9,866 bases of DNA, taken from contig CAZCZJ010000087.1 of the NCBI GenBank assembly GCA_964503235.1, positions 1 to 9,866 of the forward strand. Direction: 5' to 3'. This DNA is from W425 sp964503235 (GTDB lineage: Bacteria; Chloroflexota; Dehalococcoidia; Dehalococcoidales; RBG-16-60-22). A program made the position numbers and the translations under genes. The notes under the pieces are model-generated. The model did not search any database. It saw only the letters and a program-made list of their open reading frames with translations, and was not told where the DNA came from. Below are positions 5,664-9,866 of the stretch, one piece after another; the stretch's first letter is position 1, and each line of letters starts with the position of its first letter.

Positions 5664-6101
5664 ATGTCAAGAGCCGAACTGGAAAAGTATATCAGAAAAG
5701 GAGTGGTGACCTCGGAGACACCCCATTCCGAGGTTTCCGCGCCGCGCCTGGGCCTGCACAGCGATAAGGAATACGGTAATATGAATTTCTCCATGAGCTG
5801 GTGGGCAATCACCGAACCTTTCGAGATGGTCTCGGAGTGCCATGCTCATGATTTCGGGCAGTTCCTTATTTTTGCCGGCGGAGACCTGACCAATATGCCC
5901 GACCTGGGCGGGGAGGTGGAACTGACCCTGAGCCTCGACGGCAAGAACCTGGAGAAATTCGTCATCACGGAAGCCACTACCGTCTATGTCCCGGCGGGAC
6001 TGTACCACTGTCCGCTGAATTTCAAGAAGATTAACGACCCCAAGAAACCGATTCTTTTCCATGACCTGTTCTTTTCACCGGAATATAAAAGGAAAGATTA
6101 A
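5664..6101 (+). CDS. Cupin-domain protein
   Basis: The 145-aa protein is a single-domain cupin. Motif 1 is intact in spacing: H60-A-H62-DFG-Q66-(X6)-G73, with Gln replacing the usual Glu metal ligand. Motif 2 is P110-A-G112-LY-H115-CPL-N119. H60, H62, Q66 and H115 would form the metal site of the beta barrel (about residues 45-135). The first 40 residues are a family-specific extension without a signal peptide. GGAAGGAG (5648-5655) gives a strong ribosome binding site for ATG 5664. It is flanked by the Fe-S aldo/keto reductase and the GNAT gene, so a role in the same catabolic or redox process is plausible, but cupins are too diverse for a substrate to be named; a purely regulatory or binding role is also possible. 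Confidence 0.85.
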   Translation: MSRAELEKYIRKGVVTSETPHSEVSAPRLGLHSDKEYGNMNFSMSWWAITEPFEMVSECHAHDFGQFLIFAGGDLTNMPDLGGEVELTLSLDGKNLEKFVITEATTVYVPAGLYHCPLNFKKINDPKKPILFHDLFFSPEYKRKD

Positions 6102-6131
6102 ATAATACTAACGAAAAAGTGAAATAGGAAT

Positions 6132-6140
6132 TGTTATAAT
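6132..6140 (+). promoter_or_regulatory. Extended -10 promoter before the GNAT gene
   Basis: TGTTATAAT (6132-6140) is a perfect extended -10 (TGnTATAAT). No good -35 is seen at the matching distance (CGAAAA at 6112-6117). It lies 31 nt after the cupin stop and about 80 nt before the GNAT ATG, suggesting an independent transcription start for the GNAT-DUF169-DUF362 part. Confidence 0.45.
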
Positions 6141-6218
6141 AGCGGGCATGCGTCGAGTGAGAGGGACAGGTGTTTGCCCGCTACGCGTCTATTCAACCGG
6201 AAAACGAGTAATTTTAAT

Positions 6219-6686
6219 ATGCTGATACGCCGTTATCAAGCAGAGGACAATAAAGAGGTTAAAGACCTGCATTACGCCGGCCTGGCTCAGTTCGGCGCGG
6301 CGGAAGACCCTTATCATGACAGCGACCTCGATGATATAGAAGGCATCTATATCAATAACAACGGTGATTTCCTGGTCGGCACCGAGGGAAACGAAATCGT
6401 AGCGATGGGGGCTGTCAAGAAAATCACGACTACCCGCGGTGAAATCAAGCGAATCAGAGTCGGAAGAGAGTACCAGAGACGCGGTTACGGACAGACGATT
6501 TTATCAAGGCTCGTGGAGCTGGCAATGGAGCTGGGATATACGGAATTATGCCTGGACTCCACCGACAACAACGCCGCGGCACAACGTCTTTTCGAGAAGT
6601 GCGGCTTCGCAGAAACACACCGCGGAAAGGTCGGTACCTACGACCTTATTTTTTATATAAAGAAGTTAAACGAGGGAGGTAAATAA
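6219..6686 (+). CDS. GNAT-family N-acetyltransferase
   Basis: The 155-aa product is a GNAT acetyltransferase, transferring an acetyl group from acetyl-CoA to an amine that cannot be named. The acetyl-CoA pyrophosphate loop is IRVGREYQRRGYG (79-91; Q86-R-R-G89-Y-G91), and the C-terminal LDSTDNNAAAQRLFEKCGF (112-130) is a classic motif B. The ATG at 6219 gives the usual MLIRRYQAED domain start but a poor ribosome binding site. The frame is also open from a TTG at 6174, which has GAGAGGG upstream and would add 15 polar residues unlike the family, so the start is uncertain. It ends 1 nt before the DUF169 gene, so translation of the two is probably coupled. Confidence 0.88.
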   Translation: MLIRRYQAEDNKEVKDLHYAGLAQFGAAEDPYHDSDLDDIEGIYINNNGDFLVGTEGNEIVAMGAVKKITTTRGEIKRIRVGREYQRRGYGQTILSRLVELAMELGYTELCLDSTDNNAAAQRLFEKCGFAETHRGKVGTYDLIFYIKKLNEGGK

Positions 6687-6687
6687 C

Positions 6688-7434
6688 ATGGACATGAATG
6701 TAAAACAAAAATTCCTGACACTCTGGAAGAAATATTTCAATGACGCCGAGTTACCCATCACATTCTATTACACCGATGAGACCGGCCATGGTGAATTAGT
6801 AAAACCCGGCTCAGAACCGCGGTGCGTCATCGGGGCGCTGGTCAAGGTGCGTGACGGTGCATCTCTCGCTTTTAACGTTGACGGGGTGGGCTGTCCGGGG
6901 GGTAAAAGGTACCTGGGATTCGCGGAAAACATCATGCCGGAATTCGAATATTTCCTTTCCTGCGGTATCCCCGGCAAGCTGGAAGGCGAACGCTACAAGA
7001 AGACACCGGAAATGGTGAAAGAGACAATGGAGGGCTGGCCGGTATTGAAAGCCCCCGGTCGTTTTATCGTCTTCAAGAGATGGGACATGCTTTCAGAAGA
7101 GGACAAACCGGAGGTGGTTATTTCCTTCGCTAAGCCGGACGTGCTTTCAGGTCTGTTCACCCTCGCCAGTTTCGATGAAGTCGGGCAGGACATGGTTATA
7201 GCGCCTTTCGGGTCGGGCTGCTCCACCATCGTGCAATCCCCTTACCTGGAAAAGGACTCCGAAAACCCCCGCGGAGTTATCGGCATGTTCGATGTTTCGG
7301 CGCGTCCTTTCGTCCCCAAAGATATGCTGACATTCTCCACACCGATGAGCAAGTTCATCCGGATGATTGACAACATGGAAGAGAGCTTCCTGATTACGCC
7401 GTCATGGGCCAAGGTGCAGAAAAGAATTAAATAG
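6688..7434 (+). CDS. DUF169 family protein
   Basis: The 248-aa product matches DUF169 (COG2043), a conserved family of anaerobic bacteria and archaea without a settled function. Conserved positions are C46 (RCVIGAL), C69 in GCPGGKRYLGF (68-78), C92 in SCGIPG and the C-terminal GSGCSTIVQSPYLE (175-188, C178), followed by RPFVPKDMLTFSTP (206-219). Several conserved cysteines suggest metal or cofactor binding, which is inference. GAGGGAGG (6672-6679) inside the GNAT 3' end is an excellent ribosome binding site for ATG 6688; a second ATG lies two codons later. It is coupled to GNAT and followed after 44 nt by DUF362. No signal peptide, so probably cytoplasmic. Confidence 0.85.
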   Translation: MDMNVKQKFLTLWKKYFNDAELPITFYYTDETGHGELVKPGSEPRCVIGALVKVRDGASLAFNVDGVGCPGGKRYLGFAENIMPEFEYFLSCGIPGKLEGERYKKTPEMVKETMEGWPVLKAPGRFIVFKRWDMLSEEDKPEVVISFAKPDVLSGLFTLASFDEVGQDMVIAPFGSGCSTIVQSPYLEKDSENPRGVIGMFDVSARPFVPKDMLTFSTPMSKFIRMIDNMEESFLITPSWAKVQKRIK

Positions 7435-7478
7435 TTTACAACTTTATAGAGAACAGTGGATATAAAGAGGAGTTTTCC

Positions 7479-8387
7479 ATGACCAAAGTCAGTCTGGTAA
7501 ATACCGCAAATAGGACCGAGGGAACCCGTAGAGCAATCGAGCTGCTGGACATCAACCCGGTAAAGGGTAAAGCGGTAGTCCTCAAGCCGAATTTCAATAC
7601 CGCCGACCATGCCCCCGGTTCCACCCATAACGATACCCTGCGCTCGCTTGTTTTGAAGCTCCAGGAGATGGGCGCCAGTAAAATAACGCTGGCGGAGCGG
7701 AGCGGACCGAGCGACACTACCCGGCACATCATGGAGACCAAGGGCATCCTGCACATGGCCAAAGAACTGGGATTCGATATCCTCAATCTACAGGAAATGG
7801 ACAGGGACGGCTGGGTACTGGTAAAACCCGAGGACAGCCACTGGGAAAACGGCTTCCTCTTCCCGAAGATATACCGGGAAGCGGAATCAATCGTACAGAC
7901 CTGCTGTCTGAAGACGCACCAGTTCGGCGGACACTTTACATTATCGCTGAAATGCTCGGTGGGCATGGTGCCACCGGGACTGCGAGGAGAGAGCGAATAT
8001 CCCTATATGAACGAGTTGCACCGCTCTCCACACCAGCGGCAGATGATTGCCGAGATAAACACGGCCTATACGCCCGACCTGATAGTGCTCGACGGGGTGG
8101 AAGCGTTCGTGGAGGGCGGACCGCACATCGGCAAGCGGGTCAACGCCAACGTAATCATAGCCGGTACCGACCGCATCGCTATCGACGCGGTGGGGGTGGC
8201 GATTTTACGCATGCTGGGAACAACGCCGGAGGTGAGCCGGGGCAAAATCTTCGAGCAGGACCAGATAGCCAGAGCCGTGGAACTGGGGCTGGGGGTAGAA
8301 TCACCAGAACAGATAGAGATAGTGACCGGCGATAAAAAGAGCGAGGAATACGCGGAGAAGGTGAGGGAGGTACTCAGCAAAGGCTAA
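7479..8387 (+). CDS. DUF362 domain protein
   Basis: The 302-aa product is a DUF362 (COG2006) protein. Family features in order are VVLKPNFN at 33-40, the region around AERSGPSDT at 72-80, VQTCCLKTHQFGGHFTLSLKCSVG at 139-162 with K145-T-H147 and C142, C143, C159, LDGVEAFVEGGP at 204-215 and GTDRIAIDAVG at 229-239. Many relatives carry a ferredoxin domain; this one does not. It lacks a signal peptide. The family's reaction is not established; members occur in anaerobes, often near Fe-S enzymes. GAGGAG (7467-7472) precedes ATG 7479. It is the last of six co-oriented genes and is followed by a terminator-like repeat at 8414. Confidence 0.88.
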   Translation: MTKVSLVNTANRTEGTRRAIELLDINPVKGKAVVLKPNFNTADHAPGSTHNDTLRSLVLKLQEMGASKITLAERSGPSDTTRHIMETKGILHMAKELGFDILNLQEMDRDGWVLVKPEDSHWENGFLFPKIYREAESIVQTCCLKTHQFGGHFTLSLKCSVGMVPPGLRGESEYPYMNELHRSPHQRQMIAEINTAYTPDLIVLDGVEAFVEGGPHIGKRVNANVIIAGTDRIAIDAVGVAILRMLGTTPEVSRGKIFEQDQIARAVELGLGVESPEQIEIVTGDKKSEEYAEKVREVLSKG

Positions 8388-8405
8388 CTTATTTAAAATG
8401 ACCTA

Positions 8406-8469
8406 TCCCCCTGCCCCCTTCTCTTTGGATTAAGGGAAGGGGGAATAGTTTTTATAAGAGGGGCTGGTG
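8406..8469. repeat. Dispersed palindromic repeat copy B, acting as a terminator
   Basis: The perfect arms CCCCCTTC (8414-8421) and GAAGGGGG (8436-8443) extend inward with TCTT/AAGG wobble pairing. They are followed by AATAG and a T run at 8449-8453, so on the plus strand this serves as an intrinsic terminator for the DUF362 gene. The whole unit (CCCCCTG, CCCC, TCTC, GGGGG, AT-rich, AAGAGGGGCTG) matches the repeat at 3725-3812. It also marks the change from GC-rich to AT-rich DNA. Confidence 0.65.
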
Positions 8470-8480
8470 GTTCAGATGAA

Positions 8481-8759
8481 TTACGAACGATGATAATCGG
8501 GGAGATGCCATGTAAATGATACCTGAGCCCCAAACGGAATACCAACGCCAACTGAGTAACTCTGCGGGTGATGTTTATTTGCTATTTCTCTTGCTTTCTT
8601 GAGCAATTGACCCACTTTTTCTTTGCCAGGGAAACGTGCTGTCGTGCCCATCGTAATCTCTGGCAGGGGTCCAACCATCTCTTGTAGATTCATAATTTCA
8701 ATCAAATCTTTTTCTAGTTCTGGTGTGAAATAGTCCATATAATTCTTACCGAATTCCAT
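8481..8759 (-). CDS. Unrecognised 92-aa protein, possibly truncated
   Basis: I cannot assign this protein. The first 30 residues are acidic and helical (TPELEKDLIEIMNLQEMVG). A GTTARFPGKEKVGQLLKKAREIANKHH segment (38-64) and a Gly-rich, beta-like end (SVGVGIPFGAQVSFTWHLP, 68-86) follow. No signal peptide or membrane helix. An excellent GAGGAGG (8768-8774) sits 8 nt before the ATG, so it is very probably translated. The stop lies only about 12 nt from the dispersed repeat ending near 8469, and the C-terminus (DYHRS) looks arbitrary, so the repeat or a rearrangement may have truncated a longer gene. It follows the lipoprotein gene by 67 nt on the same strand. Confidence 0.6.
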   Translation of the reverse strand: MEFGKNYMDYFTPELEKDLIEIMNLQEMVGPLPEITMGTTARFPGKEKVGQLLKKAREIANKHHPQSYSVGVGIPFGAQVSFTWHLPDYHRS

Positions 8760-8826
8760 AATGAGAGCCTCCTCAAATAGACCACTCCAAGACTAATAGC
8801 CATTAATTACTAGACCTTGCCTCATT

Positions 8827-9351
8827 CTATGGAGCTACAAAGGTAACTTCACCATATTTATTATGAATACGGAAGCTACCATTCCCGTCGGAATCTGTAT
8901 CTAGGGCAAAAATTTGTTCACCGAAGCGATTATGAAAATACATTCCAAATCCTGCTGCTACTTTTCCTATAAAGGCTTGGCCGCTATTTTCCCCACTAAA
9001 TAGAAAGAGGAATCCGTCACCGTGTACGCTACTTCCCAATTCAACAGCTATTTTATCTCCAACATATAGATCCAGTACTGGTTTATTACCATATTGGTCA
9101 GGGCCCAAATACGCAAATGTTTGTCCATTATCTTTAATGTAAAGTTTTGAAAGCGTTAACTCATTAATATTACTTAGTTGTTTAGTTATTTCTTGTCCTA
9201 TTATGTCTTTTAACTGTCCAGTGGCTATCTGTTGAGCGACCTCTTCTTGTACAATATTCCTGATATCTTCCTCAGTTAGACCTGACTGCTGACAACCAGC
9301 AAACGCTATTACCATTATGAGTACTACTACCAATAGAACAAATTTACGCAT
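8827..9351 (-). CDS. Predicted lipoprotein of unknown function
   Basis: Translation from ATG 9351 gives 174 aa. A lipoprotein signal is clear: M-R-K, a hydrophobic core (FVLLVVVLIMVIA) and the lipobox-like FAGC with C20 as lipidation site. The mature part starts with a helical, probably coiled-coil region (about 25-66, TEEDIRNIVQEEVAQQI and on). It ends in a Gly/Asn/Asp-rich beta-strand region (about 68-174) with an internal repeat, HNRFGEQIF (140-148) and HNKYGEVTF (163-171). The frame is open from a TTG at 9366, but those codons are the AAAGGAGGG ribosome binding site itself (9355-9363), so ATG 9351 is right. It is probably membrane-anchored on the outer face; a surface or envelope role is inferred. 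AT-rich relative to the 4101-8387 genes. Confidence 0.82.
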   Translation of the reverse strand: MRKFVLLVVVLIMVIAFAGCQQSGLTEEDIRNIVQEEVAQQIATGQLKDIIGQEITKQLSNINELTLSKLYIKDNGQTFAYLGPDQYGNKPVLDLYVGDKIAVELGSSVHGDGFLFLFSGENSGQAFIGKVAAGFGMYFHNRFGEQIFALDTDSDGNGSFRIHNKYGEVTFVAP

Positions 9352-9384
9352 ATTCCCTCCTTTCAAGTATGATTAATTTGCTCT

Positions 9385-9413
9385 AGTCTAGCCCTCTGCT
9401 AGTAGTCTGTCAA
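9385..9413 (-). promoter_or_regulatory. Promoter of the lipoprotein gene
   Basis: On the minus strand a perfect TTGACA (9408-9413) is followed after exactly 17 nt by TAGACT (9385-9390). The leader is about 25-30 nt and leads straight into the AAAGGAGGG site before ATG 9351. Confidence 0.6.
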
Positions 9414-9546
9414 TACATTAAGAGGCCGAAGTGGGCTGGCCATACCATTATTTTTGAAAACTTCAGTTGTGCTATCATATTTAATAATTTCAACAGATAT
9501 ATTAATCGAACATTTGGGGGGGCTAAACTGAAAGGGAGAAGAAGAT

Positions 9547-9732
9547 ATGAGTCATGAAAAGATAGGTAGGATTGCCACAATTTTTGGGTGGCTGGCTACT
9601 ATTGGAATTGTCCTCCTTCTACTTTTAAAATTAGACATTATTGATATTGTATTTTTACCCTTAGTTATTGCGGTACTTAGCATCGGATTCCTAGGTGTAA
9701 TTGTATTTGGCGGCTGGTATTATTATTTTTAG
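9547..9732 (+). CDS. Small two-helix membrane protein
   Basis: This 61-aa protein is almost entirely hydrophobic. A short polar start (MSHEKIGR) is followed by helix 1 (about 9-27, rich in Leu/Ile), a brief LDIIDI turn with acidic residues, helix 2 (about 34-55) and the aromatic tail GGWYYYF. It has no obvious relation to the pair at 1850 and 2337 beyond size and topology. AAAGGGAGAAGAAG upstream of ATG 9547 supplies a ribosome binding site. It diverges from the lipoprotein gene, with 195 nt between the two starts. Function unknown. Confidence 0.65.
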   Translation: MSHEKIGRIATIFGWLATIGIVLLLLLKLDIIDIVFLPLVIAVLSIGFLGVIVFGGWYYYF

Positions 9733-9790
9733 ACAGCGATTAGAGCTTTATAAAAAGGACTATAAGAACTTTCATCTCTACTCTTTTCTT

Positions 9791-9815
9791 CCCCCTCCTT
9801 TCGTAAAGGAGGGGG
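9791..9815. repeat. Dispersed palindromic repeat, copy C
   Basis: Perfect 11-bp arms CCCCCTCCTTT (9791-9801) and AAAGGAGGGGG (9805-9815) flank CGT. No T run follows on either strand, so it is not a typical terminator. GATCGAGGGGTAGG follows, and another CCCCCTCTCCTT arm starts at about 9848 and is cut by the window end. It belongs to the same family as the copies at 3725-3930 and 8406-8469. Confidence 0.65.
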
Positions 9816-9866
9816 ATCGAGGGGTAGGATTCCATTAAATAATAACTTCCCCCTCTCCTTGACAGG

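Noticed and set aside
6172..6213. GTG-initiated 13-codon leader frame before the GNAT gene
   Set aside because: It has a possible GAGAGGG site but no attenuator structure or meaningful peptide.
7242..7966. Two 170-codon minus-strand frames over the DUF169 and DUF362 genes
   Set aside because: They are antisense to clear conserved families and show no recognisable protein features.
9791..9815. Intrinsic terminator for the 61-aa membrane protein
   Set aside because: The hairpin is strong but no T run follows on either strand; it fits the dispersed repeat family better.

Overview
The window looks like a metagenome-derived chromosomal segment of an anaerobic bacterium. A Chloroflexota (Dehalococcoidia-like) host is my best guess. 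The pointers are the anaerobic redox families (aldo/keto reductase with two 4Fe-4S motifs, DUF362, DUF169, DUF1893), AGGAGG ribosome binding sites, TTGACA promoters, and dispersed CCCCCTCTC/GAGAGGGGG palindromic repeats between genes. No rRNA, tRNA or phylogenetic marker gene is present, so this assignment is an inference. The first 52 bases are pure C and are probably an assembly or sequencing artefact.

Layout. (1) 107-1698, plus strand, visibly AT-rich: a two-gene module of a three-Cys-motif partner protein (TcmP, with a methyltransferase-like fold) and a DUF5131/phage Gp37-Gp68 family three-Cys protein. (2) 1726-2703: two tandem paralogous two-helix membrane proteins (1850 and 2337), each with a similar TTGACA promoter and each followed by a nearly identical 18-nt element. 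The segment is bracketed by two copies of the last 12 codons of a CBS-domain gene. (3) 2703-3602, minus strand: a short operon of an unrecognised charged protein and a CBS-pair protein, ending in an intrinsic terminator. (4) 3603-4100: a divergent intergenic region with promoters in both directions and palindromic repeats. (5) 4101-8387, plus strand, GC-richer: six co-oriented genes, DUF1893, Fe-S aldo/keto reductase, cupin, GNAT acetyltransferase, DUF169 and DUF362, closed by a repeat-derived terminator. (6) 8481-9732, AT-rich again: an unrecognised 92-aa protein and a lipoprotein on the minus strand, diverging from a 61-aa membrane protein, followed by another palindromic repeat.

How the genes might work together. 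Region 5 reads as a metabolic or redox locus: an iron-sulfur oxidoreductase next to a metal-binding cupin, then an acetyltransferase and two conserved proteins of poorly defined function. It has internal promoters, so it may be several transcription units rather than one operon. The TcmP/DUF5131 pair is a known co-occurring couple of unclear function and is the best candidate for an accessory, possibly mobile or anti-phage, module. The most unusual structural observation is the vestigial CBS 3' end at 1726-1762. It implies either a past duplication and deletion, or insertion of a small element at the 3' end of the CBS gene.
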